The translations under genes and the position numbers were made by a program. Below, piece by piece: positions 1 through 7,200 of a stretch of DNA of 46,059 nt; the stretch's first letter is position 1; each line of letters opens with the position of its first letter. The notes beneath the pieces are model-generated. The model saw only the letters and a list, made by a program, of their open reading frames with translations, was not told where the DNA came from and searched no databases. Origin of the DNA: Candidatus Aminicenantes bacterium UBA2199 (lineage in GTDB: Bacteria > Acidobacteriota > Aminicenantia > UBA2199); contig DCVB01000043.1 of assembly GCA_002327965.1 (NCBI GenBank), positions 1 to 46,059 of the forward strand. Reading direction: 5' to 3'.

Positions 1-79
1 GGACGTTCAGGTGCGGGGAGAAATCAAGCCCGACCTTCTCCACCACCGCCAGGTTCTCTACTTTGAGATAGGAAAGCAT
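1..79 (-). CDS. recN: RecN DNA repair ATPase, N-terminal fragment (runs off window)
   Basis: Only the first 26 codons are present, read leftwards from an ATG at 79. They translate as MLSYLKVENLAVVEKVGLDF followed by SPHLNV. This matches the opening beta strands of RecN (typically M-L-x-x-L-x-I-x-N-x-A-x-V/I-x-x-x-x-x-x-F), just before the Walker A loop, which lies outside the window. RecN is an SMC-like ATPase of double-strand break repair. There is no Shine-Dalgarno before this ATG. Instead a 10-codon ORF (119-87) with a good AAGGAG site ends 7 bases upstream, so reinitiation is plausible. The identification rests on a short stretch. Confidence 0.65.
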   Translation of the reverse strand, partial: MLSYLKVENLAVVEKVGLDFSPHLNV

Positions 80-86
80 CGTTGCG

Positions 87-119
87 CTACGCCGGCAAAA
101 GCCGTTCCCTTGCCGTCAT
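87..119 (-). CDS. possible 10-aa leader ORF upstream of recN
   Basis: The ORF has ATG at 119-117, encodes MTARERLLPA and stops with TAG at 89-87, seven bases before the recN ATG. AAGGAG lies 5 bases before its ATG, and a TATAGT -10-like hexamer lies further upstream. The recN start itself has no ribosome site, so ribosomes finishing this ORF could reinitiate on recN. No known peptide is recognised; it may be only a chance ORF. Confidence 0.3.
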   Translation of the reverse strand: MTARERLLPA

Positions 120-190
120 GCGTTCTCCTTGCCGATGGCACTATACGTGAAAAAGGGGGATGATGTCAAATGGCCCGGACCCCCAAAAAA

Positions 191-199
191 TGCTATACT
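191..199 (+). promoter_or_regulatory. extended -10 promoter giving a leaderless mRNA
   Basis: TGCTATACT, an extended -10 element, ends at 199. Exactly six bases separate it from the ATG at 206, so the expected transcription start coincides with the start codon. No good -35 box is seen at 16-18 bp spacing, which is usual for TGn-extended promoters. Confidence 0.6.
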
Positions 200-205
200 G
201 CGGTC

Positions 206-2038
206 ATGAGCAAGCCGATCCTTCGCGCGGTGCTTACGGCGGCGGCCGTGGTCTTTGCCCTCAACCTGCTGTTGTTCAGTTATGGCCGGCACGTCGTCCT
301 GCCGCTGCTGGGCGCCCTGTTTCTGCTGGCCGTTTGCATCGGGCTGGGGGATGCGCTGGCCGCCGTGTTCCGGGTCGCCGCCGCCGGGATTCTGGCCAAG
401 GCCGGGCTGGGTTGGATGGCGGTCACGGCCTGTTTTTACCTGCTGTGCTTTTTCGGGCTGTTGAACGCGCCGGCCATCCTGCTGTTCTTCGCTGCTTCCC
501 TGGCCGTCCTTGGCTGGCGTTTTTCCCTTCACGTGGGCAAGGAGGAAAGCCGGCAAAGCGTCAGGGCATTCTTCAGCAGGCCGCTGTCCGAGTATGCGGT
601 CTTCCTCCTGCCCCTGGTCTATGCCGCCCTGCCGGCCACGTTCTACGATTCGCTGGTCTATCACCTGGGTATTCCCAACCTCTACCTGCAGAGCGGCGGT
701 TTCATTCCCACGCCGCAGTTCGTCTATGCCAATACCTTCATCTACTACGAAATTTCGTTGATCCCCGCCGTCTTCATCGGCGACATGGTCCCCCGGCTGT
801 TTCATTTTCTGCTGGGAGCCCTTTTCCTGACGGCCGTGGCCGACGAGGCGGTCGAGCATTGGGGAGTCAGAAGCAGGACGGCTTTCATCCTGGCCCTGGT
901 TTCGCTGCCGATGAGCCTGTTCCTCCTCGCCACCTGCAAGAATGACCTGGCCGGCGCCCTGTTCATCTTCCTGGCCGTTTCGCGCTTCCGGCGCAACGAC
1001 TGGAAGCTGTCCGCCGTTTTCTGGGGCGTTGCCGTGGGCATCAAGTATTTCAACCTGCTGCCGCTGGCCCTCTTCGTGCTGGTCGCTTTCCGTCCCTGGA
1101 GGACAGCCGACCTGAAAAAACTGGCGCTCGCCGGGCTGATCGTGTTCCTGGTCGTTTCGCCGCTGCTGGTCAAGAACCTGCGTTTCACCGGCAATCCCTT
1201 CTTCCCTTTCCTGCACGGAGTGTTCCCATCCGACCATTGGGATGGGGGCCGCTTCCGACTCATGCAGGAGGATGTGGGCGTGATGACGCGCACGCCGGCG
1301 GACGCGCTGCGCCTGCCCTACGACCTGTCTTTTTTCAATCATGGCTACGGCGGCCTGGTCGGACCGCTGTTCCTGGTCTTTCTCCCCTTTCTCCTGCTGG
1401 GGCCGGTCCGGGACAGGAAATGGCTTGCCTGGGCCCTGCTCATCCTGGCCTGCGCCCCCTGGCTGACGGCCAGCCTGCGCTTCGTTTATATCGCCTTCGT
1501 GGTGCTGGCCATCTTTGCGGTGCGTGCCTGTGAGGCCGGGGGAGGAAAGACCGCGCGGGCGGTCTTCGGCCTGCTGGTCGTCCTGAACTTCACCATGGGC
1601 TTTGCCATGATGGAGAAATTCTACCCGGCCCATGCGCTGCTGGGAGGGGCGTATTCCCCCGAGGAATACCGGGAGCGTTCATTCCCCGCCTACCCGTTGT
1701 TCGTTCACATCAATCGCCACACCCCCCCGGAGTCGAAGATCCTGCTGGTCGGCGAGGCCCGCAATTTTTATCTGAAGAGGCCCTACCAGCTTTCTTCCGC
1801 CCTGGACCATTGCGTCGTGAAAAGATACCTGCTGCGAAGCCGGAGCGCGTATGAGTTCATCGCCGCCATCCGCCAGGACGGTTTCTCCTACCTGGCGGTC
1901 AGCTTCGGCGAACTGGAGCGACTGCAGGAGCATTACGCGATCCTGACGGCCGAGGAAAAAGAGAGACTGCTTTTTTATTTGCGCAACCTGGCGCCGGTAT
2001 TTCATCAAGGATCGGCCTATCTTTACAAGCTCGGCTGA
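206..2038 (+). CDS. GT-C fold membrane glycosyltransferase-like protein
   Basis: This 610-aa protein has about ten to twelve hydrophobic helices over residues 1-460 and a soluble C-terminal domain of about 150 residues. The first long periplasmic loop carries an acidic pair-like region (FYDSLVYHLG), and the middle has NDLAGALFIFLAV...GVAVGIKYFNLLPLAL, both typical of GT-C transferases (PMT/ArnT/GT39-like) that use polyprenyl-phosphate sugar donors. The substrate is unknown. An in-frame ATG at 170 lies upstream of the promoter -10 box (194-199), so the ATG at 206 is preferred and the message should be leaderless. It is convergent with the GT2 gene ending at 2064 and opens the surface-glycan cluster. 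Confidence 0.75.
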   Translation: MSKPILRAVLTAAAVVFALNLLLFSYGRHVVLPLLGALFLLAVCIGLGDALAAVFRVAAAGILAKAGLGWMAVTACFYLLCFFGLLNAPAILLFFAASLAVLGWRFSLHVGKEESRQSVRAFFSRPLSEYAVFLLPLVYAALPATFYDSLVYHLGIPNLYLQSGGFIPTPQFVYANTFIYYEISLIPAVFIGDMVPRLFHFLLGALFLTAVADEAVEHWGVRSRTAFILALVSLPMSLFLLATCKNDLAGALFIFLAVSRFRRNDWKLSAVFWGVAVGIKYFNLLPLALFVLVAFRPWRTADLKKLALAGLIVFLVVSPLLVKNLRFTGNPFFPFLHGVFPSDHWDGGRFRLMQEDVGVMTRTPADALRLPYDLSFFNHGYGGLVGPLFLVFLPFLLLGPVRDRKWLAWALLILACAPWLTASLRFVYIAFVVLAIFAVRACEAGGGKTARAVFGLLVVLNFTMGFAMMEKFYPAHALLGGAYSPEEYRERSFPAYPLFVHINRHTPPESKILLVGEARNFYLKRPYQLSSALDHCVVKRYLLRSRSAYEFIAAIRQDGFSYLAVSFGELERLQEHYAILTAEEKERLLFYLRNLAPVFHQGSAYLYKLG

Positions 2039-2063
2039 GCTCGGGCCGAAACGCCGGCGCCGT

Positions 2064-2792
2064 TCAGGAACGTTTCAGGAGATTGTATTTGATGATGCAG
2101 CCGATGGCGTGAATACCGTCCCGCCAGCCGATCTTCTTGCCTTCGGCGTAGGTGCGGCCGTAATAGGAAACGGCGACCTCGTAGATGCGCACGCCGAGCC
2201 GGGCGACCTTGGCCGTGACCTCGGGCTCGAAGCCGAAGCGGTTCTCTTCGAGGCGGAGGCGCTGGATGATCTCGCGGCGGAAGACCTTGTAGCACGTTTC
2301 CATGTCGGTCAGGTTGAGGTCGGTGGCCATGTTCGACAGGAAGGTCAGGAACTTGTTGCCAACGGAGTGCCAGAAATAGAGCACCCGCTGGGCGTTGGCG
2401 CCCTTGAAGCGCGAGCCGAAGACGACATCGGCGCGGCCCGCCAGCAGCGGCGAAAGCAGAAGATGATACTCGGCGGGGTCGTACTCCAGGTCGGCATCCT
2501 GGACGATGACGTAGGGCGCTGTCGCCTGCGCGAAACCCAGGCGCAGCGCCGCCCCCTTGCCCTGGTTGGCTTCCTGCAGGAACAGTCGCAGGCGCGGCGT
2601 GGCCTGGGCCAGGCGCTCCAGGACCACCCGCGAGCCGTCGCGGGAGCCGTCGTCGACGGCGATCAATTCCTGGACCGGCCGCTGGGCCAGGACGGCGGCG
2701 ACGGCCTGCTCGATGGTGGCCGCCTCGTTGTAGACGGGCATTACCACCGAGAGGCAAGGCTCAATGTCGGCGTTCGACCTGATCTCGTTCAT
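2064..2792 (-). CDS. GT2 family polyprenyl-phosphate glycosyltransferase (DPM1-like)
   Basis: This 242-aa soluble GT-A enzyme has the opening LSVVMPVYNEAATIEQAV, then IAVDDGSRDGS, GKGAALRLGFA and VIVQDADLEYDP, the last being the metal-binding DxD-type motif. The pattern is that of dolichol- or undecaprenyl-phosphate mannosyl/glucosyl transferases (DPM1 type), which load a sugar on a lipid phosphate at the inner membrane face. It could feed the GT-C enzymes encoded nearby, which use such donors. The ATG at 2792 has no Shine-Dalgarno. It overlaps the TGA of a 12-codon leader ORF (2827-2789) as ATGA, so translation is probably coupled. No membrane anchor is visible at the C-terminus. Confidence 0.85.
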   Translation of the reverse strand: MNEIRSNADIEPCLSVVMPVYNEAATIEQAVAAVLAQRPVQELIAVDDGSRDGSRVVLERLAQATPRLRLFLQEANQGKGAALRLGFAQATAPYVIVQDADLEYDPAEYHLLLSPLLAGRADVVFGSRFKGANAQRVLYFWHSVGNKFLTFLSNMATDLNLTDMETCYKVFRREIIQRLRLEENRFGFEPEVTAKVARLGVRIYEVAVSYYGRTYAEGKKIGWRDGIHAIGCIIKYNLLKRS

Positions 2793-2827
2793 GCCGGGAG
2801 CTGATGGGGAACCGTGGGTCCTTTCAT
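2789..2827 (-). CDS. leaderless 12-aa leader ORF coupled to the GT2 gene
   Basis: ATG at 2827 begins the peptide MKGPTVPHQLPA. Its TGA stop (2791-2789) overlaps the GT2 start as ATGA. The ATG lies exactly six bases after a TAGAAT -10 box, so transcription should start on the AUG. The GT2 gene itself lacks a ribosome site. The inference is that ribosomes load on the leaderless AUG, translate the leader and reinitiate. Similar arrangements occur before the genes at 7063, 10666 and 21050. Confidence 0.5.
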   Translation of the reverse strand: MKGPTVPHQLPA

Positions 2828-2833
2828 GGCGTC

Positions 2834-2862
2834 ATTCTAAAGAAATCCGGGCAAAGATTCAA
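2834..2862 (-). promoter_or_regulatory. promoter for leader ORF and GT2 gene
   Basis: On the minus strand the -35 TTGAAT (2862-2857), 17-bp spacer and -10 TAGAAT (2839-2834) form a good vegetative promoter. Six bases separate the -10 from the leader ATG at 2827. Confidence 0.55.
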
Positions 2863-2863
2863 A

Positions 2864-4900
2864 TCAAGGCAGCCGGCCGCTTCCGGAAACGGATGCCTGT
2901 TCCAGCAGTCGGGATATGCGCCCGACGCGCTCGGCCAGCGCCGGCTGCCCGGGATTCAGCAGCAGGGAACGCCGGTAGGCGGGCAGGGCCTCTTTGGCCC
3001 GCTGCAGGTCATAGAGCAGGTTGCCGACCGAATTGAGGACCCTGAAATCATTTTCATGGCTTTTTACCAGGCGGGCGACCCTCCGCTGTCCCTCCGTCTC
3101 AAGGCCGGCCAGCAACGCCAGCTTGGCCGTCCCCAGCTGTTCGCGAACCCCCGGGGCGTCCTTTTCCGGCCATGCTTCCCAGGCGGCGGCGAAGTTGCCC
3201 TGGCCGATGAAATAACGCGCCCGGATGGCGGCGACGGGCGATCGGAAAATTTCCTCCTCTTTAACGAATGTTCGCGGCCGTTCTCCGGTCCGGTCCTCAG
3301 CCGCAACCGCGGCGGCGGAACGGGCCTTCTCCCATTCGGCGAACGCCAGGTAGGTTGTGACGCGTGTCGTCTTCATCCGCCCGGCGGGGAGCGCCCCCTC
3401 CATCTCCCGCAACACCTCTTCCGCGGCGGCCAGGTCGTTCCCGGCCCGATGGATCTTCAACAGCCGCTGAAAGCGGTGCTGCGCATGCAGCGGGTCGAGC
3501 GGCAGCGAGCCCATTTTCTGCAGCCAGTCAAGCGCTTCACGGTAATGGGCCCGGGTGATGGCCGCGTCGGCCAGTTTCAGGGTGATGGAGGCGGCGGTGG
3601 CATTGTTCATCCTGAATGCCAGGGCGCGGCGCAGCAGAACTTCGCCCTGCAGAAAGTCGCCCCGCTTCTTGAGTTCGCCGGCGTACTGGCTCATGAAGAA
3701 CCCGTCGTTTGGTTCTGAAACCAGGGCACTTTTCCAGAATTCCGCCTCGCCACGGTATTTTTGCGAGCCCGCGACAATGGCGACCGCCGAGGCGGTCAGC
3801 AGCAGAGCCAGCACCGTTCTTCGCGCCGCTGGGCGCAGGACGGCTAGCCAATGGCCCAGGAGCCACGTCCAGCCGATGGCCGGCACCATCAGGTAGCGGG
3901 TCGAGATGCTGTGGGGATGGATGGGAGTGAAAACCATCAGCAAGGCGCCGCCGAGAAAGGGGGCGATCCAGAACCAGGCACCTGCGATCTCGCTACGCTT
4001 GCGGGCCAACAGCGGCGCCGACGCGAGCAGGAAGGCGAAAAGCGCGCCGGCCCCGATATACGACAGGGTGCGCACCGAGTGCAGCGGCAGGAACATGTCG
4101 TAATGGAACGGGAAAACGAGCGAGCGGGAATAGTAACCAAGTGCTCCGAGCAATGACAGGAAGCTCTCCCACCCGGAGGCGAAAAAGCGCAAGGGGAAGC
4201 CGCCGCGACCGATCACCGACGACTTGAGAAGCCAGAAGCCGGCGCTGACGATCAGGGGCGAAATGTAGAGCAACGGGCTGAGACGGCGCCTGCGGATCAG
4301 CTCGTGGAGGGGGAAAAGGGGGAGAAAGAACAGGCCCGCCTCCTTGGCGAGGAGGGCCAGGGAGTAGCTGGCCAGGGCGAGCAGCCCCAGCCATGGCGAC
4401 CTCCTTTCCAGAAAAAGATCGAACAGCAGCAGGGCGAGGATCCCGAACAGGAGCATCAGCAGGTCGCAGCGGCCGACGACCCAGTTGATGTTGTCCAGAT
4501 GGGGCGGGAACAGGGCGAAGAGCAGTACCGCCGCCTCGGCCGCATGCCGGGAAGCCGCCTGTCGGAGCAGGAAAAAGTAGAGGCAGAACAGGGCGGCGAT
4601 GAACATGAGCAGATTGGCCAGCCGCAGCCGCCAGGGCGAGAGGCCCCAAACGGCCTTTTCCGCCATGAAGGAAAGGACCGTCAGCGGCCGGTAGTAATCG
4701 TATCCCGCTCCCCCCTGGCTGGTGGATTCCCAGTAGCCTTTGGTGAACGGGGCGGCCGGGAAAAATCCCCCCCGCAGGATATCGTTCTCCAGGATCAGGG
4801 GTCTCGAATCCCAGATCAGCTCATGTTTCAGGGATGGCAGGTAGGTCAGCAGGACCAGCGAAGTCAGCAGGAGCAGGAAGAACAACCGTTTATGCTTCAT
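2864..4900 (-). CDS. TMTC-like GT-C membrane protein with C-terminal TPRs
   Basis: This 678-aa protein has an N-terminal signal-anchor-like helix and about ten membrane segments to roughly residue 390, then TPR-like helical repeats. The motif FALFPPHLDNINWVVGRCDLLMLLFGILALLLF-type segment (around residues 125-160, key residues P, H, GR-DLL) resembles the HP-H-E-V-GR-DLL signature of TMTC/DUF1736 proteins, eukaryotic members of which are O-mannosyltransferases. A polyprenyl-phosphate-sugar-dependent transfer to protein or glycan at the periplasmic face is inferred. The start at MKHKRLFF (4900) is chosen because it overlaps the stop of the upstream GT4 by 11 bases. It is the last gene of the operon 7063-2864. 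Confidence 0.7.
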   Translation of the reverse strand: MKHKRLFFLLLLTSLVLLTYLPSLKHELIWDSRPLILENDILRGGFFPAAPFTKGYWESTSQGGAGYDYYRPLTVLSFMAEKAVWGLSPWRLRLANLLMFIAALFCLYFFLLRQAASRHAAEAAVLLFALFPPHLDNINWVVGRCDLLMLLFGILALLLFDLFLERRSPWLGLLALASYSLALLAKEAGLFFLPLFPLHELIRRRRLSPLLYISPLIVSAGFWLLKSSVIGRGGFPLRFFASGWESFLSLLGALGYYSRSLVFPFHYDMFLPLHSVRTLSYIGAGALFAFLLASAPLLARKRSEIAGAWFWIAPFLGGALLMVFTPIHPHSISTRYLMVPAIGWTWLLGHWLAVLRPAARRTVLALLLTASAVAIVAGSQKYRGEAEFWKSALVSEPNDGFFMSQYAGELKKRGDFLQGEVLLRRALAFRMNNATAASITLKLADAAITRAHYREALDWLQKMGSLPLDPLHAQHRFQRLLKIHRAGNDLAAAEEVLREMEGALPAGRMKTTRVTTYLAFAEWEKARSAAAVAAEDRTGERPRTFVKEEEIFRSPVAAIRARYFIGQGNFAAAWEAWPEKDAPGVREQLGTAKLALLAGLETEGQRRVARLVKSHENDFRVLNSVGNLLYDLQRAKEALPAYRRSLLLNPGQPALAERVGRISRLLEQASVSGSGRLP

Positions 4901-5975
4901 TGGCAATCGGGCCGCCGGGAAAATAGGCGCATTCAAGGTTTTTCCTGAATGCCGCCGGCGAATAGCGCGGCAGCAAGCCGGCGGCGCGGGCGAGCAATTC
5001 CCGTTTCAAGTCAGGGCTCTCCAGCAGGGAACGGATCCTGGCGCTCCATTCGCCGGGGTCGAGGGGGTCGTTTACATAGAGCGCCGCGTTTTCCAGGATC
5101 TCGGGGAGCGCACCGGCGCGCGAGACCACCGCCGGCGTGCCGCACTGCAGCGATTCCAGCGGCGGGTAGCCGAAACCCTCGTTCAAACCGGGAAAAACGA
5201 AGGCCATGGCGCCGCGATAAAGGTATGCCAGGTGACTGTCCGGGACGCAGCCCAGGAACGAGACCAGGCGGCGCTCGGCGGCCGGCAGCGGGCGGAGAAG
5301 CTCCCGGATCCGCTGTGCGGAGATCGGTCCGGCGACGAGCAGCGGCAGCCCAAGACGGCCGGCGGCCCGCAGCAGAGTCTCGATATTCTTGGTTGGGTCG
5401 GCGCCGCCCACGTACAGCAGGTACTCGCCGGGGAGTGCGGCGGCCGGTTTCTCGGCGTTGGCCGCAACGAGGCGATCATCGAGCATCGGGTAAACGACCC
5501 GCAGCCGCGACGGCTCGATGGCGGTGAATTCCCTCAGGTCGGCCGCGGTCTTTTTCGAGATCGGCATGATGACATCGGCCCGTCCGGCCGATTCGATGAT
5601 GCGCCGGGAAACCTGGCGATGGCGCCAGGAGGATTTTTCAGGGAACTTGAGCAGCGTCAAATCGAACACCGTCAGCAGGCAGCGGACCTTCGCCGTCCGG
5701 CGCGGAAGCGCAAAGGCGGTCGAGTGATAGGCGGATATCGCGTGACGGCGGAACAGCGGGGGGAGAAAAAAAGAATCGCTCAGCGTGATCAGGCGCCGGG
5801 GCGAGGGGGTCAGCACGGGACCGTCATGGCCGGAAGGCACGTCGTCGCCGCGAAAAAAAAGAAAACGGCAGCGGCCGTCGCCGGCGAACGCCCGCTGGAT
5901 ATGCCCGACATAGCGGCCGATTCCGCGGGAGGCGGAAGGTGTCTGCAGCGGCCGGCCGTCGATCAGGATGGGCAT
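4890..5975 (-). CDS. GT4 family (GT-B) glycosyltransferase
   Basis: The protein has 361 aa. The N-terminus MPILIDGRPLQTPSASRGIG-RY is the usual GT4 opening with a glycine-rich acceptor loop. The C-terminal Rossmann half has LLYVGGADPTKNIETLL (donor phosphate region) and AFVFPGLNEGFGYPPLESLQCGTPAVVSRAGALPEIL, containing the E-x7-E motif (NEGFGYPPLE). It is a retaining transferase using a nucleotide sugar in the cytoplasm; the sugar cannot be predicted. The ATG at 5975 overlaps the upstream GT4 stop by 13 bases and the gene overlaps the TMTC-like gene by 11, so the three are one tightly coupled operon. The paralogue just upstream has the same layout. Confidence 0.85.
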   Translation of the reverse strand: MPILIDGRPLQTPSASRGIGRYVGHIQRAFAGDGRCRFLFFRGDDVPSGHDGPVLTPSPRRLITLSDSFFLPPLFRRHAISAYHSTAFALPRRTAKVRCLLTVFDLTLLKFPEKSSWRHRQVSRRIIESAGRADVIMPISKKTAADLREFTAIEPSRLRVVYPMLDDRLVAANAEKPAAALPGEYLLYVGGADPTKNIETLLRAAGRLGLPLLVAGPISAQRIRELLRPLPAAERRLVSFLGCVPDSHLAYLYRGAMAFVFPGLNEGFGYPPLESLQCGTPAVVSRAGALPEILENAALYVNDPLDPGEWSARIRSLLESPDLKRELLARAAGLLPRYSPAAFRKNLECAYFPGGPIANEA

Positions 5976-7063
5976 GGCGCCTGCCGGATCTCCCCCAGGC
6001 ATTCTGCCGCGGCCCGTTTCCAGCTGAAGTACGGCTTCCGCTCCCGCCAGCGGTCCAGCAACCGTTGCCGTGTTTCCTCCTCCCTTTGCAGGTACCCGGC
6101 GATGGCTTCGGCGATGAGCGCGGGATCGGGCCGGTCGATGAACAGGGCCAGGCCTTCATAGACCTCCGCCAGCGAACCCCTCGGCAGCAGGAGCGACGGC
6201 GTGCCGCAGTTCAGCGCCTCCATGGGCGGCAGGCCGAAACCCTCGTAGTCGGACGGATAGAGGAAGAGCGACAACGAGGAGTAGAAGGCGTTGAGCTCCG
6301 GCTCGGCGATCCTCTCCAGCCACAGCACTCCCGGCCGGCCGCTCAGGAGCAGGGCGGGGGGGACGGAGTAATTCTCGCCGACCAGGACCAGGACGAGGTC
6401 GGGGGCGCGGCGGCGGGCGATCTCCATGGCGGCGATCATTTCCGGAACGTGACGGCGCTTGAAGAAGCTTCCCAGGAACCCGATCAGCCGCTGGCCGGGC
6501 ACGCCGTGCCGGGCTTTGAACCCGGCGATCTCGTCGTCGCCGGCGCGCTGAAATTTTTCGTCGATGCCCAGGTGGACCCTTTTCACCTTGCCTGCCGCTA
6601 CCCGGGCGTGGCGGACGATCTCGTCGCGCGAGAAATCGGAATCGGTGAAAATGATCCCGGCACGGCGGATGCCGCGCCCGGCGGTGACGTTCTTGTACCA
6701 GCGCTGGGCCCACGAATAGTCGCCGGGCAGCGACCGCCAGGATATGTCGTGGACGGTCAGGATCGAAGGGGTCGACAGGCACAGGGGCAGGGAATAATTT
6801 GGGGACCAGAAGCGATCGAACTCTCCGTTCCGCAAGGCCCGGCGCAGCCGCGTATTCTGCCAGATGAAATAACTGCCCCCGCCCTCCAGCGTGACGGTGC
6901 GCAGGTTGGGAAAACGCAGCCCCGGGTCGGCTTCGCCCTTCATGAACAGCGTGTATTCCAGCTCCGGGTCGAGGGGGATCAATTCCCGCAGCAATCCCTG
7001 GAAATAGCGCCCGACCCCGGTCGGCCGCGGCGAAAGGCAGGCGCCGTCCAGCCCGATCCTCAC
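5963..7063 (-). CDS. GT4 family (GT-B) glycosyltransferase
   Basis: This 366-aa paralogue of the next gene opens with RIGLDGACLSPRPTGVGRYFQ. Later come LTVHDISWRSLPG, LIGFLGSFFKRRHVPEMIAA and LFLYPSDYEGFGLPPMEALNCGTPSLL, which carries the E-x7-E motif of GT4. It is probably a mannosyltransferase-type enzyme of glycan assembly in the cytoplasm. The GTG at 7063 is chosen because it begins the conserved domain and overlaps the TGA of a 20-codon leader ORF as GTGA. An alternative GTG at 7141 lies inside the -10 box (7137-7132) and so is unlikely. It heads the operon with the next GT4 and the TMTC-like gene. Confidence 0.82.
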   Translation of the reverse strand: MRIGLDGACLSPRPTGVGRYFQGLLRELIPLDPELEYTLFMKGEADPGLRFPNLRTVTLEGGGSYFIWQNTRLRRALRNGEFDRFWSPNYSLPLCLSTPSILTVHDISWRSLPGDYSWAQRWYKNVTAGRGIRRAGIIFTDSDFSRDEIVRHARVAAGKVKRVHLGIDEKFQRAGDDEIAGFKARHGVPGQRLIGFLGSFFKRRHVPEMIAAMEIARRRAPDLVLVLVGENYSVPPALLLSGRPGVLWLERIAEPELNAFYSSLSLFLYPSDYEGFGLPPMEALNCGTPSLLLPRGSLAEVYEGLALFIDRPDPALIAEAIAGYLQREEETRQRLLDRWRERKPYFSWKRAAAECLGEIRQAPCPS

Positions 7064-7122
7064 TGGGATCGCCCCGTTCGCCGGGCGCGGGCAGTGATCG
7101 GGAACCTGTTCGCCGCATTCAT
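7060..7122 (-). CDS. near-leaderless 20-aa leader ORF coupled to GT4
   Basis: ATG at 7122 opens a 20-codon ORF beginning MNAANRFPIT. Its TGA (7062-7060) overlaps the GTG start of the GT4 gene as GTGA. The ATG is nine bases downstream of the extended -10 TGCTATCAT. No Shine-Dalgarno precedes either start. The arrangement matches the leaders at 2827, 10740 and 21175. Confidence 0.45.
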   Translation of the reverse strand: MNAANRFPITARARRTGRSQ

Positions 7123-7131
7123 GATGGAGTG

Positions 7132-7140
7132 ATGATAGCA
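7132..7140 (-). promoter_or_regulatory. extended -10 element of the GT4-GT4-TMTC operon
   Basis: TGCTATCAT read on the minus strand ends nine bases before the leader ATG at 7122. It matches the TGCTATAAT type of extended -10 seen several times in the window. Confidence 0.45.
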
Positions 7141-7200
7141 CTCTCCATTTCGCTTCTCAAGCCGCGGGCGTGCGGGATCCCGGGTGTGATCCGCGGAGCG

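Noticed and set aside
116..1633. A 505-codon minus-strand frame opposite the GT-C gene
   Set aside because: The translation is Gln/Gly/Arg-rich nonsense typical of antisense frames in GC-rich genes. The plus strand has clear membrane helices and a promoter.
5939..7132. A 397-codon plus-strand frame opposite two GT4 genes
   Set aside because: It has no recognised motif. The minus strand shows both E-x7-E motifs of GT4 enzymes.
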